Positions 1 through 9,146 are shown, numbered from the stretch's first letter. The stretch: DNA of 64,000 nt from Rikenellaceae bacterium (GCA_009783565.1 WRDF01000002.1:62001-126000), one strand, 5' to 3'. Notes: a model not told the origin generated them from the letters alone. Translations and numbers: made by a program.

Positions 1-241
1 GGTCGGAGCTGGTGTTCCAATACCACTCGAACGACAGGTTGGTGGTATCGAGAGCCATGCTTTGGATGAGCTGCGGCCGTATGACGTACTCCATATCGGC
101 TCGGCGCACAGCATATTGGCGCTCGACCTTCACGATCACCTCGTTTATATCGCGGTAGGTGTAGTTGCCCAAGTCTTCATAGCATCCGCCGGCAAAGACC
201 GTGAAGGCTATTATGCCTAAAAGAAATTTTATTTTTTTCAT
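1..241 (-). CDS. PKD-like family lipoprotein, N-terminal part (cut by window edge)
   Basis: Only the first 80 codons are in the window; the gene continues past base 1. The start is the ATG at 241-239. It opens with a lipoprotein signal (Lys-rich start, hydrophobic stretch, then AGGC), so the mature protein should be lipid-anchored, probably at the outer membrane surface. The following sequence (YEDLGNYTYRDINEV) resembles the start of Bacteroidota PKD-like lipoproteins that sit downstream of SusC/SusD/DUF4843 genes. It is the fourth gene of the leftward locus and begins 24 bases after the DUF4843 gene stops. The role is presumably accessory binding of the substrate imported by the SusCD pair. 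The family call rests on a short N-terminus plus context. Confidence 0.7.
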   Translation of the reverse strand, partial: MKKIKFLLGIIAFTVFAGGCYEDLGNYTYRDINEVIVKVERQYAVRRADMEYVIRPQLIQSMALDTTNLSFEWYWNTSSD

Positions 242-265
242 GGTTTTCTCATTGTAAATTCACAC

Positions 266-1018
266 TTACGGAAAGAAAGAAACAAGGTCACCGTTCTCGT
301 CGCGCAGCGGGTTGTCGGGACTGACGTTCGTGTTGTAGTTATTCAGGGCAGTGCGCAGTATGTTCTGGTGATTCGCATTGACTCCCCACATGAAGGCCGT
401 TCCCAGATCGCGCCGCCCCATCGCCATCACCATAAAGCGCGCTTTGGTTTCGCTGTAAGGCCCTATGACGGGCTGAATATCGCGCAGCCATACGGTTTCG
501 GTGATGCCGATGTCTTCGCGCGTGAGAGCGTCTCTCACCGTGATGACGTATTCTTGCAGTTCGTCCACGCCGCGGCCCACGTCCGAGTCGGCATAATCGA
601 AGACCAGCTTGGCGCGGTAGGTCGTATGCCGCTCGGCAGGACGCTCGACGGGAATGCGCAGTATCATCTGCCAGGCCGACTCCTCCAATATATACGGGTT
701 TGTCGGCTTTACGGTAGCCAGCGGCGCAGCACCGTCACTCTCGGTGGCAAGGCTGATGCGCAGCGGTCGGTCGCTGAGCCGTCCCTGCAAACGCACGTGC
801 ACTTGCAGAATAGCCGTGTTCGTCGAATCGGGAATAGGTATCGTGTTGCCGAACTGTACTTCGGCACGCAGCGCCGACGGTTGGTCGATAGGGATGCCGT
901 TGTTGTTCAGCCCCATGAAGTTTATGGTCGGAGCGACCGTATAATACTCCATTTGGTGCTCCTTGCAGGCGGTGGCGCACACCAGCGCGACGACCGCAAA
1001 TATCATATATCTTTTCAT
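266..1018 (-). CDS. DUF4843 domain lipoprotein
   Basis: A 250-residue protein with a lipobox signal (MKRYMIFAVVALVCATAC), so Cys18 should be lipidated. I chose the ATG at 1018-1016: an upstream in-frame start would overlap the SusD gene and bury the signal peptide. The body (YYTVAPTINFMGLNNNG, then beta-rich segments) fits DUF4843, a family found almost only downstream of SusC/SusD in Bacteroidota. It lies 13 bases after the SusD stop and is probably cotranscribed. Its biochemical role is unknown; surface binding of the imported ligand is an inference from context. Confidence 0.82.
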   Translation of the reverse strand: MKRYMIFAVVALVCATACKEHQMEYYTVAPTINFMGLNNNGIPIDQPSALRAEVQFGNTIPIPDSTNTAILQVHVRLQGRLSDRPLRISLATESDGAAPLATVKPTNPYILEESAWQMILRIPVERPAERHTTYRAKLVFDYADSDVGRGVDELQEYVITVRDALTREDIGITETVWLRDIQPVIGPYSETKARFMVMAMGRRDLGTAFMWGVNANHQNILRTALNNYNTNVSPDNPLRDENGDLVSFFP

Positions 1019-1031
1019 TGATCCTGCGAGT

Positions 1032-2495
1032 TTAATAGTTTCCGAATTCGACTTCATTTTCCGGCAGCGGGAAGCGATAGTTCTCATCCATCATGTCGGT
1101 CGGGAACGGACAGAAAAGGAACGTGCGGTAGAAGTGGCGTTTATAGAAATACCACAACTGCCCCTCGGCATAGAACTCCTTGCGATACTCCTTCATAAGT
1201 TCGTGGAGCTTTTGCTCTGCCGTCGTTATCGAGCGGATTTCGTCAGTTCCGCGCGCCTCGCGCACTGCCGAGAGCAGCTTGCGCGTAGTCTCGAAGTCGG
1301 CGGCGCATTCGGCCAGGATATAATACATCTCCGAAAGACGTATCAGCGGAATTGTATTGCGAATGTCGGCCGAGAACATCGCGCTCTGGTCGTACTTGGC
1401 GACGACCGCTCCCACCGCTCCGAAGTTAAAGCCCTGTCCGTCGCGATAGCGCATGTCGTTCGCCCCGTCGACGGTAACGTCGAACATCTGGTTGAGACGT
1501 GCGCGGTCGTAGATCAGGTAGGTGTTCGCCATATTGATCACGAAGTCACGGTCGGCCTGCTCGTTGAATCGGTGGACGCTCATGCTGAAAATAAGCTCCG
1601 TCGAAAATACCCTGTCTCGCACGTTATTCGTCACGAGCTGGAACATGGGTTCGCCGTCCGAACGACGCGCATCGACTACCTCTTGGGCATATCGCGCCGC
1701 TTCTGCCGTATTGCCCGCCCACAGATGGACGCGCGCCGAGAGAGCCTTAACGGCCATTAGGTTCATGCGCTTGTAGCGCGCGATGAGGAATGGATCGCGA
1801 CCCAGAACCAAAGACTCAGTGCCCGTGACAAACTGCATCCACATGGGATCGTCGGCCAGCAATTCTTCGGCTTGCCTAAGGTCTTCGACTATGAACTGCA
1901 CGACCTGAGCCGCGGTGCTTAGCGGCATATCGGCGCGGCTGAACTCCTTGCGGTAGGGGAGGGTCGGCGACTGCGGCCCGCCCGCATTCTTGAATATAGG
2001 GCCGTAGAGGCGCAGCAGGTCGGTGTAGATAAATGCGCGTAAACCGAGAGCCTCGCCTTTCAGAACTTCGCGGTAACCCGGCGTCGTGATAACGTGGGCG
2101 TTGCGTTCCATCCATTCCAGCAGGTTGTTTATATTCGCGATCGTGGCGTACGATGCGCGCCAGATGTCATCGATGTAGGGCTTTGTCCTGTCCGACGGAA
2201 AACGATACCAATCGGGGTCGGCATATACCGGTTCTCGCCCTGCAAAATTGACCGTCGGTTCATAACGTTGCGCCAGAATATCGACGATGCCGTAGCTCAA
2301 TTCGCGCCCGTAGAGCCGCGTGTTGGACATCTGCATGTAGATTCCTGTGAGGGCTTCGAGAAACCCTTCCTCGCGGCTGAAAAGTTCCTCTTCCGACACC
2401 GCCGTTTTGGGCTTCACGTCGAGCCAGTCCATGCACGACGACATGACCGTAAGTGCCACGAGAGCGAAAATTATATTTTTTATCGTTGTTTTCAT
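1032..2495 (-). CDS. RagB/SusD family nutrient-uptake outer membrane lipoprotein
   Basis: A 487-residue lipoprotein whose signal ends in VMSSC, followed by the SusD-type start MDWLDVKPKTAVSEEELF. SusD proteins form the lid over the SusC barrel and bind ligand at the cell surface. TPR-like helical segments run through the middle (around residues 90-260), and the C-terminus is of the SusD type (RYRFPLPENEVEFGNY region). It starts 13 bases after the SusC stop, so the two should be cotranslated from one mRNA. No glycan-degrading enzyme is visible in this part of the locus, so the substrate (glycan, peptide or other) cannot be named. Confidence 0.93.
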   Translation of the reverse strand: MKTTIKNIIFALVALTVMSSCMDWLDVKPKTAVSEEELFSREEGFLEALTGIYMQMSNTRLYGRELSYGIVDILAQRYEPTVNFAGREPVYADPDWYRFPSDRTKPYIDDIWRASYATIANINNLLEWMERNAHVITTPGYREVLKGEALGLRAFIYTDLLRLYGPIFKNAGGPQSPTLPYRKEFSRADMPLSTAAQVVQFIVEDLRQAEELLADDPMWMQFVTGTESLVLGRDPFLIARYKRMNLMAVKALSARVHLWAGNTAEAARYAQEVVDARRSDGEPMFQLVTNNVRDRVFSTELIFSMSVHRFNEQADRDFVINMANTYLIYDRARLNQMFDVTVDGANDMRYRDGQGFNFGAVGAVVAKYDQSAMFSADIRNTIPLIRLSEMYYILAECAADFETTRKLLSAVREARGTDEIRSITTAEQKLHELMKEYRKEFYAEGQLWYFYKRHFYRTFLFCPFPTDMMDENYRFPLPENEVEFGNY

Positions 2496-2508
2496 CAGTT
2501 TTGCGCTC

Positions 2509-5500
2509 TTAAAAAGTTAAACCCAAAGACATCGAGACTTGGTGCGCGAACGGATAATCGATCCCGCGCTCCATCTTTACCGTCGAGACCCGCAGCAGGT
2601 CTTCGAAATAGAACGCCACATTGGCCGCGCTGAGGCCCAACCGTTCAAGGAACTTGTGCTCGCGGCGGTCCATGCGGTACATCACGGTCATCGTGCTGAG
2701 CATGAACTCGTTGTTGTTCATCACAAAGCGCGAACTTGCCTGCGTGCTCGTGCCCGTGACGTTGGTCGTGATGCCTCTAAATAACGTCACGTCGCCCGGC
2801 TCATGCCAACGCTCGGTGAACGCGCGGCGGTCGACGTTGAACCGCAGGTTGGCGTTCTCTACCTTCTCCAACAGCGTGCGGTTGTAAATCTGGCCGCCGA
2901 ATTGGTAGCCGCCAGCGACATTGACGCTCAGACCGCGCCAATTCAGGTTGAACCCGACCGTGCCGCGCAGCGTGGGTTCGAGGTCGCCGACCGCCACCTG
3001 ATCAAGACTGTTCCAGCGGTAGGTCATCCCGCCGTCGCGTTTCAGGTAGACCTCGCGCCCCGATATGGGGTCGATACCGAGCGACGGCACAGCCCAGATC
3101 ATCGACTGCGAATAGCCCTCTTCATAGCGCGGTAGCGGACGCGATTCAACTCTGTCGGCCGCCTCCTGATTGCGCACTTTCAGCGCGTTCGAAATTTTCT
3201 CGATGCGGTTGCGGTTATGGCTGCCGTTCGCGACGATGCTGAAATTCAGTCGCTGCGCCACGTTATTGTAGGGCATCACGCGCAGCGTCGCCTCATAGCC
3301 GTTGTTCGAAATGTTGCCCATGTTGTCGGTGATAGTCTCGAAACCCACCGACGGAGCGAGCGAGAACGCCAGCAGCGTGTTGATCGTATACTTGCGGTAA
3401 TACTCGAAACGGCCGCTCAGGATGCGATTCCACATGTTGAAGTCGAGGCCGGCGTTGAAATTCTGCGTCTGCTGCCAGCGCAGGTCGGGGTTGCCCAGCG
3501 AGCGCAGTATCGTCCCCACGAAAGGCGAACTGTGGTAGATGCGCATCATGCCTTCGTAGGTGTACATTTGCAGCGATTGGTAGGGCGAGAACCCCTGTGA
3601 ACCCGTGATGCCGTAGGTGGTGCGAAGTACAAGCTCGTCAAAGAAGTTCAGCCCTGTAATAAAGTCCTCGCGGTGCATGTTCCAGCGCACGCCGCCCGAC
3701 CAGAACGGTGCGAAACGGTTGTTGCGTCCGAACTCCGACGATGCATCGACGCGCACGCTGAAATCCGCCGCGTATTTCTGGCGGAACGAGTAGCTCACCG
3801 TGCTCACCAGACCCAGCGAGCGCGTTTTGCCCTCATTGCCTATCATCCGCTCGTTCACCGATCCGAGGAACACCTCGTCCATCTTGTCGTTGGGGAATCC
3901 GCGCATTTCGACCGACGTCATGTGCATCCGCCGTTCGTCCATCTCATAACGCGCGAAAGCCGACAGCAGGTGGTCGCTGCCGAACATCGTGTTGTAACTC
4001 GCCGTGAAACTGACGTTCAGGTTGCTCGCATTGGTGCGATTCCACGTGTAGCTGCCCCGGCGTTCGGGCATTGTCTCGTTCTGGAATCTGCTGTGCTGCG
4101 CCGGAAGGAATATATCCACCTCGTCCGTCGATTTCATGAACGTAATGTCGGTCGAGAGGCGCAGGCCGTGCATAGGCGTATATTCGGCCCGAAAAGCGTT
4201 GCGCAGTGCCAGCGTCGTGCTGCGGTCTTTCTGATTGTAGAGCGTATTGTACATCGGGTTCATCGCCGGACGCTGCGTGCCGCCGCCTTCTCCGCTCGAA
4301 CCGATCCGCAGCGGGTTGCCGCGCTCGTCGTACAGATAAGTGAAATTGTCGAGCATACGGATTATGCCTCCGTGCTCGTCGTATTTTCGATAATAGGGAT
4401 TCAGGAAAGTGTATTCGCGGAACGAGCCGTAGGGCGAGGTGCGGTCGCCGACAGTGCCATCGATGCCGAACTGGTTCGAGACCAACAGTTTATTGCGGCG
4501 ATAGCGCAGGTCGATCGAACCGCTTTTCTGGTCCGTACCCGTGCCTTTCATCACGCCCGGACGCTGGTTCGCCCCGAAATAGAGCTTATAGCGGATCGTA
4601 TTGTCGCCGCCTTCGAGGTTTACCCCGTGGCGGTGCGAGAACGCCGTGCGCACGGCCTCGTTCAGCCAATAGGTATCCACGCCGCGCTGCACGTCCATGT
4701 ACTTCGCGAGATAATAATTATTCAGGGCGGCGGCATTGCCTGCCGTGTAAAATTCGTTGTAGAACCCCGCGCGCCGCTCCAATTCGAGCTTATCCCTGGC
4801 ATCCAGCAGGTCATAGACCGTGAGGTCGGGCATCTGTATCATATAATTGCCGCTGTATGACAGGCGAAGGTTGCCACGCTCCGGAGCGCGGGTCTCCACG
4901 ACCACAACGCCGTTCGATGCACGCGAACCGTAGATGACCATCGCCGCAGCGTCTTTCAGCAGTGTGATGCTCTCAACCTGCGTGGGGTCGAGGTCTATGA
5001 TCGTCGTCACGTTGACACCGATAATGCCGTCCAGAACGAACAGCGGCTGGTTCGGGCGCGTGTCTATATCGCCGCGCATCAACACCATATCGTCCTCGTT
5101 GTAGTCGCCCATGTTCGAGCGGCCGCGCATCTCGAAATCGGGAATGGCGTTGGGATTTGACCCCGCGACGTTGCTCACGTTCATGCGGAATCCGGGATCG
5201 ACCATCTGCACGGCCCGCAGCACGTTGCCCGCCGACATGCGCATCAGTTCTTCGTTCGTGATGCGGTTCGACGAACCGGTGAAGCTCTCCTTGTCGCGCG
5301 TGAAAATACCTGTCACGACCACTTCGCCCACCTGCGCCGCTGCCTCGTGCATACGTATGTCGAATTCCCGTCGCGAGCCGATTTCCATTTCTACCGTCTC
5401 CAAGCCTAAAAATCTGACTATCAGTATATTGTCGGCAGATTGCGTGAACGTCAGCGTAAACTGACCGTTGGCGTCGGTAGCTGTTCCGCCCGGCATGCCG

Positions 5501-5946
5501 CGCACCGTAGCTGCCGCGCCTATCACCGGCCGCTCGTCAGGACCGGTTACCCGGCCGCGAATCGTGATCCGTTGCGGTGCAGCAGGCTGTTGTTGCTGTG
5601 CGGTGTTTGTCGCCGCCGAAACGATCACGTGACTTTCAGCGATCTCATACCTTAGCGGCGTGCCGGTGAAGACCATATCGAGGATCTCACCGAGCGACTT
5701 ATCCGCCACATCGACGCTCGCACTGTAACGCGCCACGTCGTCATAGCTGAACACGAACCTCAGGTTGGTGTTCCTTTGCAGAATGTCGAACATCTCGACC
5801 ATGCTCACGTTGCCTGTCCTGATGGTCATCTTCTCGGCCTGCGACCACACGGTGGCGTTCAGTCCGGAAGCACAGAAAAACATCACGGCAAGAGCGATTT
5901 TTACTCTAATCATAGCGATGATTAGTTTTTTACGTAAAAATTCCAT
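2509..5946 (-). CDS. SusC/RagA family TonB-linked outer membrane transporter with STN domain
   Basis: A 1,145-residue TonB-dependent transporter. Order: signal peptide (about 1-36), secretin/TonB short N-terminal STN domain (about 55-105, with MVEMFDILQRNTNLRFVFS), carboxypeptidase-regulatory-like beta domain (about 127-200), TonB-box-like EVVVTG near 208, plug with the SusC motif LFVLDGIIG, then a long barrel ending in aromatic-rich strands (SMSLGLTF). The STN domain is typical of transporters that signal to a FecR/ECF-sigma pair, and such a pair lies directly upstream on the same strand. It imports a substrate captured by the downstream SusD. Length is normal for the family. Confidence 0.95.
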   Translation of the reverse strand: MEFLRKKLIIAMIRVKIALAVMFFCASGLNATVWSQAEKMTIRTGNVSMVEMFDILQRNTNLRFVFSYDDVARYSASVDVADKSLGEILDMVFTGTPLRYEIAESHVIVSAATNTAQQQQPAAPQRITIRGRVTGPDERPVIGAAATVRGMPGGTATDANGQFTLTFTQSADNILIVRFLGLETVEMEIGSRREFDIRMHEAAAQVGEVVVTGIFTRDKESFTGSSNRITNEELMRMSAGNVLRAVQMVDPGFRMNVSNVAGSNPNAIPDFEMRGRSNMGDYNEDDMVLMRGDIDTRPNQPLFVLDGIIGVNVTTIIDLDPTQVESITLLKDAAAMVIYGSRASNGVVVVETRAPERGNLRLSYSGNYMIQMPDLTVYDLLDARDKLELERRAGFYNEFYTAGNAAALNNYYLAKYMDVQRGVDTYWLNEAVRTAFSHRHGVNLEGGDNTIRYKLYFGANQRPGVMKGTGTDQKSGSIDLRYRRNKLLVSNQFGIDGTVGDRTSPYGSFREYTFLNPYYRKYDEHGGIIRMLDNFTYLYDERGNPLRIGSSGEGGGTQRPAMNPMYNTLYNQKDRSTTLALRNAFRAEYTPMHGLRLSTDITFMKSTDEVDIFLPAQHSRFQNETMPERRGSYTWNRTNASNLNVSFTASYNTMFGSDHLLSAFARYEMDERRMHMTSVEMRGFPNDKMDEVFLGSVNERMIGNEGKTRSLGLVSTVSYSFRQKYAADFSVRVDASSEFGRNNRFAPFWSGGVRWNMHREDFITGLNFFDELVLRTTYGITGSQGFSPYQSLQMYTYEGMMRIYHSSPFVGTILRSLGNPDLRWQQTQNFNAGLDFNMWNRILSGRFEYYRKYTINTLLAFSLAPSVGFETITDNMGNISNNGYEATLRVMPYNNVAQRLNFSIVANGSHNRNRIEKISNALKVRNQEAADRVESRPLPRYEEGYSQSMIWAVPSLGIDPISGREVYLKRDGGMTYRWNSLDQVAVGDLEPTLRGTVGFNLNWRGLSVNVAGGYQFGGQIYNRTLLEKVENANLRFNVDRRAFTERWHEPGDVTLFRGITTNVTGTSTQASSRFVMNNNEFMLSTMTVMYRMDRREHKFLERLGLSAANVAFYFEDLLRVSTVKMERGIDYPFAHQVSMSLGLTF

Positions 5947-6055
5947 ACATTCGTAGTGAATTTAGGGTTAATAAATCGTTTAGCAGCTGTTTTGCGTGGC
6001 TTTGCATTCGCAGGGTTTCGCGTGTTTTAACCCTTTGAAATTCATTCCACACCGG

Positions 6056-6080
6056 ACGGGGCGTGTTGCAGCACGCTCCG
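6056..6080. terminator. Stem-loop between fecR and susC
   Basis: A 10-bp stem with one G-T wobble (ACGGGGCGTG / CACGCTCCGT) around a short loop, followed on the plus strand by five T. Only leftward genes flank it, so it may act as an mRNA processing or attenuation hairpin rather than a true terminator. Confidence 0.35.
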
Positions 6081-6126
6081 TTTTTCGTGAATGTCTGTTC
6101 CTTCAAATTTTATTTCCCGAATCTTT

Positions 6127-6225
6127 GTCATCCCGAACGAATGTGAGGGATCTATCGTTAGTTTATAAGTTAAATAGAGACTAGCGATAGATTCCTCCGC
6201 ACGCTTCGCACGCGTTCGGAATGAC
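6127..6225. repeat. Dispersed palindromic repeat, family C copy 1
   Basis: A 99-bp element bounded by GTCATCCCGAACG and its near-complement CGTTCGGAATGAC. Inside are inverted cores GATCTATCGTTAGT and ACTAGCGATAGATT. A second, longer copy with the same ends and cores lies at 57079-57238. It occupies most of the gap between the FecR and SusC genes and contains no gene. Confidence 0.75.
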
Positions 6226-6261
6226 AACTTGACTGAATTTGCGTAAACAGACCTCTGTCTA

Positions 6262-7383
6262 TCATTTCCCTTTCACTCTTACCTCCGTCCCGCGCAGGGT
6301 GAGCGAAATTCTATTGGTTTTTTCCAATATCCCGAAAATTTCTTCGATGTCGGAATGGCGGCTGAACCACGCCGAGAAACGCATCTCGCGCAGTGCCGGA
6401 TCGTCGAACACCACATTGAGATCATACCACCGTTGCAGTTCGTCCATGATCTCGCCCAGACGGCTCAGACGGAATGAGAACTCTCCGTTGCGCCACGCCG
6501 TATAGTCGCCAGTATCCACGGCGGCAATCGCCACACGACCATCGCACAGCGTGGCTTGCTGGCCCGCTTGCAGTGCGCTGATGCGGCCGTCGCAGGTAAT
6601 TTCCACCGCACCGCTTACGAGCGTTGTAGCCGTATTCTCGGCCATATAACTGCGCACGTTGAACTCCGTCCCCGTGACGCGGATGTCATAATCTTCCGTT
6701 CGGACAATGAACGGTTTAGCGTCGTTCTTCGCGACGGCGAAATAGGCCTCGCCCGTGAGCTCGACCGTGCGCGTCGCCGCCGCACCAAAGGTCACCGGAT
6801 AGCGCAGCCGCGTCTCCGAGTTGAGCCATACCACAGTGCCGTCCGAAAGTTCGACGCGGAAAAAACCGCCACGCGGAACTAAGACAGTGTTGAATGACTC
6901 CGGTGCGCCCGTAATGTCTTCCGTGCTGTAAGTCAGTGCATTGCCGCTCTCGATGGAGATGCGCGCGCCGTTGTCCTCGAATGTTTCCACGCCGTCCGAC
7001 AGCATGATTTGCTCGCCTGTCGATAGTGTGAGCACCGCCCTGAATGTGGCAGGGTGTACTGTTTCCATCGGCGCATCGGTGCGGTCGAACAGTAACATTC
7101 CTACTACGATCACCGCTGCGGCCGCCGCCGCTACACTCCATCGCATCGTGCGCCGGCGTGCCGCAGGACGGCGGCGGTTGCGTGCCTCGAACCGCGCCCA
7201 CGCGGTCTGCATATCCACCGTTTCAGGCGTCATTGCCGCCATCGCCGCCGCCCGTTCGCGCATCAGCATTTCATAGTGCGCACGGTTTTCGGGCAGCGCA
7301 TACCACTCCTCGAACAGCCGTTCCTCGTCGGGCGAAAGCGCTGTGTCCGAGAGTTTCGCAAAAATTATATCGTCAGTGATCAT
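6262..7383 (-). CDS. FecR family anti-sigma factor
   Basis: A 373-residue single-pass inner-membrane regulator. The cytoplasmic N-terminal part (about 1-80) should bind the sigma factor. A transmembrane helix follows an Arg-rich segment (WSVAAAAAAVIVVGMLLF, about 82-99). The periplasmic FecR domain covers about 115-260 (VPRGGFFRVELSDGTVVWLNSET, TGEAYFAV), and a DUF4974 domain ends the protein (FSFRLSRLGEIMDELQRWYDL). It sits 80 bases downstream of the ECF sigma gene and upstream of the STN-bearing SusC, the standard trans-envelope signalling order. It presumably controls this SusCD operon when substrate occupies SusC. Confidence 0.94.
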   Translation of the reverse strand: MITDDIIFAKLSDTALSPDEERLFEEWYALPENRAHYEMLMRERAAAMAAMTPETVDMQTAWARFEARNRRRPAARRRTMRWSVAAAAAAVIVVGMLLFDRTDAPMETVHPATFRAVLTLSTGEQIMLSDGVETFEDNGARISIESGNALTYSTEDITGAPESFNTVLVPRGGFFRVELSDGTVVWLNSETRLRYPVTFGAAATRTVELTGEAYFAVAKNDAKPFIVRTEDYDIRVTGTEFNVRSYMAENTATTLVSGAVEITCDGRISALQAGQQATLCDGRVAIAAVDTGDYTAWRNGEFSFRLSRLGEIMDELQRWYDLNVVFDDPALREMRFSAWFSRHSDIEEIFGILEKTNRISLTLRGTEVRVKGK

Positions 7384-7463
7384 AGCTTTGTTTTACTGTT
7401 ATGACAACCGAACCTGCAAAACGGGTGGGTAGAGAAGGAAAAATTTGTTTGAAGGGACAAACC

Positions 7464-7997
7464 TTAGGGATAAGGAATATGCGCCGATCGTTGGCGCAGA
7501 TAGGCGTAGGCAGCCTTGATATGGTCCTTGACGGTGTTGATCGACGTGCCGGTTATCTCGGCTATCTCGGCATTCGACTTCGAGTGATAGACGCTGAGGC
7601 TTAACACCTCGCGCCTCTTCTGCGGCATAGCGCGGATAAGTTCGTCGATAGCGCGGTAATAAGTTTCGGGGTCGGTCCCTTCTGTCGATGCTTCGCTGAC
7701 CAACGAAGCATGACGATGATGATTCACCACCTTGCTGTGTTTCAGATGGTTCAGACTGCTATTGCGAATCCATCGCGCCAGATATGCCTCGATATTTGTT
7801 ATCTCGTTAATTTTGCGGCGGTTATCCCAGATATGCGCGAAAGCATCCTGTGCGATATCTTCGGCCGCCTGCCGGTCGAGAATATAGAAGACCGCACGCT
7901 GCACCGCACCGGCATAGAGCCGCTCGAAAAGCTTTCGGAAAGCCTCCTTGTCGCCTTCCGAGAGGCGCGCGAGCAAATTTTGGTCGAGAGTTCCCAC
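7464..7997 (-). CDS. ECF RNA polymerase sigma factor (FecI-like)
   Basis: A 177-residue sigma-70 family factor of the extracytoplasmic-function type. Region 2 is seen at about 12-80 (AVFYILDRQAAEDIAQDAFAHIW) and the region 4 helix-turn-helix near 139-166 (SNAEIAEITGTSINTVKDHI). It should recruit RNA polymerase to the SusCD operon when released by the FecR-like protein encoded just downstream. A Bacteroidota -7 box (TATATTTG on the minus strand, 8034-8041) lies about 37 bases upstream of the start codon, which suggests that the housekeeping sigma transcribes this gene. Confidence 0.94.
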   Translation of the reverse strand: MGTLDQNLLARLSEGDKEAFRKLFERLYAGAVQRAVFYILDRQAAEDIAQDAFAHIWDNRRKINEITNIEAYLARWIRNSSLNHLKHSKVVNHHRHASLVSEASTEGTDPETYYRAIDELIRAMPQKRREVLSLSVYHSKSNAEIAEITGTSINTVKDHIKAAYAYLRQRSAHIPYP

Positions 7998-8033
7998 CGC
8001 AAGAGAGAGTTCGGGTTGTTGTTACTATCAATA

Positions 8034-8041
8034 CAAATATA
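8034..8041 (-). promoter_or_regulatory. -7 box of the ECF sigma promoter
   Basis: TATATTTG on the minus strand matches the Bacteroidota -7 consensus TAnnTTTG. Initiation would fall near 8027 and give a leader of about 30 bases. I see no convincing -33 TTTG. Confidence 0.5.
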
Positions 8042-8081
8042 ACTCTTTTTTGCGATTTCCCATGATGGCCGTAGGAGCCAA

Positions 8082-8109
8082 AAACCCTGAGAAGTTCTTC
8101 TCAGGGTTT
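8082..8109 (-). terminator. Terminator after tRNA-Leu
   Basis: A perfect 13-bp stem (AAACCCTGAGAAG and its complement) with a two-base centre lies 20 bases past the tRNA 3' end. On the minus strand it runs into five T, as expected of an intrinsic terminator. Confidence 0.7.
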
Positions 8110-8129
8110 CAGTAAATAATTAAAATCTG

Positions 8130-8211
8130 TGCGGACAAAGGGACTCGAACCCCCACGCCTCTCGGCACCAGATCCTAAGTCTGGCGCGGCTACCAATTAC
8201 GCCATGTCCGC
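8130..8211 (-). tRNA. tRNA-Leu (anticodon TAG)
   Basis: On the minus strand a full cloverleaf can be drawn. The acceptor arms GCGGACA and TGTCCGC pair exactly with A as discriminator. The anticodon stem CCAGA/TCTGG encloses CTTAGGA with anticodon TAG, which reads CTA/CTG leucine codons. The T arm is GGGGGTTCGAGTCCC. A longer variable arm (TGCCGAGAGGCG) fits a leucine tRNA. CCA is not encoded. Confidence 0.97.
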
Positions 8212-8234
8212 TCGTGTGATGCGTTGCGCGGGTG

Positions 8235-8264
8235 CAAAGATAGTGTTTTTTCCGTCTTTGCAAA
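8235..8264 (-). promoter_or_regulatory. tRNA-Leu promoter
   Basis: A -7 box TATCTTTG (minus strand, 8235-8242) lies 23 bases upstream of the tRNA 5' end. TTTG at 8261-8264 is a plausible -33 element, 18 bases away. The -33 element falls inside the terminator palindrome of the upstream TonB gene, so the two signals overlap. Confidence 0.55.
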
Positions 8265-8315
8265 CAAAATAAAAGGGCATCCTGTCCGGAGATGCCCTTT
8301 TATTTTGTTTGCAAA
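8257..8315. terminator. Long perfect palindrome, terminator of the TonB gene
   Basis: Arms of 24 bases (8257-8280 and 8292-8315) are exactly complementary, with an 11-base centre. The GC-rich core AAAAGGGCAT/ATGCCCTTTT is flanked by A/T-rich arms, so it can work as an intrinsic terminator for the leftward TonB gene ending at 8345, and in principle in both directions. The stem is much longer than in a normal terminator. Confidence 0.75.
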
Positions 8316-8344
8316 TATACTATGCTACAAAAGCACGTCTTCTA

Positions 8345-9046
8345 CTAACGTTGCAGTTGGAATACTATGGGCATGGTGTGTGCCACCCTCACAGGTCTGT
8401 CGCCCTGTTTTCCGGGCTCCCAGAGCGGTGACTGGCGCAGAACGCGCACTGCTTCGTTATCGAGCATTGAATCGCCGCTACTGTTGAACACTTCGATGTT
8501 GGTGAGCGAGCCGTCCCTTTCGATTACGAATTGGAGCGTAACAGTACCCGTGACACCCATTGATGCGGCCATTTGCGGGTAAACTACTCTCTCATTCACC
8601 CATCTCCGAAATGTTGTATTGATGTCTCCTCCCTGAAACTTCGGCATAAATTCGGCCGACAGGAAAAGTTCATCAATTTCGGGATCGCCCCAAATTTCTA
8701 CGCTCGACGTGGGGTTGGAGTTGAAATCCGTCCATGGATCGAAATCGACAAATACCGGATTTACTTCGATTTTTGTATCATCAGGAACGATCTTAAAAAT
8801 ATCCGCATCTGTGATGAGTGCCTGAGCCGGCGTAGGAACTTGCGGTTGCAGAGGGTCCTGGCGCGTAATCTCGATCTGCTCGACGGTAATGTACTCCTGT
8901 TGAGGTGAGAGATTGGGAATGATTTTCGTGCCCTGACCGAAACCGAAAACAAGTATCATAAGTCCGAGCGAAACGCAAAATCCGATTTGTAAGAAGATAG
9001 GTCTCTTGCTTTCGAGATTTGTTTTTGGTGATTTCTTGGCTTCCAT
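8345..9046 (-). CDS. TonB family energy transducer
   Basis: A 233-residue protein with a short cytoplasmic start (MEAKKSPKTNLESKRP), one membrane helix (about 17-38), a periplasmic spacer rich in Pro and Gln (QDPLQPQVPTPAQ), and a TonB C-terminal domain (about 145-233: YPQMAASMGVTGTVTLQFVIERDG, ending VAHTMPIVFQLQR). It couples the proton gradient, through ExbBD encoded elsewhere, to outer-membrane receptors such as the two in this window. It stands alone between a tRNA and pyrC and has its own promoter at 9115-9146. Which receptor it serves is unknown. Confidence 0.92.
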   Translation of the reverse strand: MEAKKSPKTNLESKRPIFLQIGFCVSLGLMILVFGFGQGTKIIPNLSPQQEYITVEQIEITRQDPLQPQVPTPAQALITDADIFKIVPDDTKIEVNPVFVDFDPWTDFNSNPTSSVEIWGDPEIDELFLSAEFMPKFQGGDINTTFRRWVNERVVYPQMAASMGVTGTVTLQFVIERDGSLTNIEVFNSSGDSMLDNEAVRVLRQSPLWEPGKQGDRPVRVAHTMPIVFQLQR

Positions 9047-9114
9047 GACTGTCGTTTTTTAAGGGTTTATACTCTTATATACATACTGAAATGTTCTGCC
9101 ACATCGACTTTGCT

Positions 9115-9146
9115 CAAAGATAATGCATTTCTTATATATTCACAAA
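9115..9146 (-). promoter_or_regulatory. Promoter of the TonB gene
   Basis: Minus-strand -7 box TATCTTTG (9115-9122) and -33 TTTG (9143-9146), separated by 20 bases, a good match to the Bacteroidota consensus. The predicted start near 9108 leaves a 60-base leader. Confidence 0.65.
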
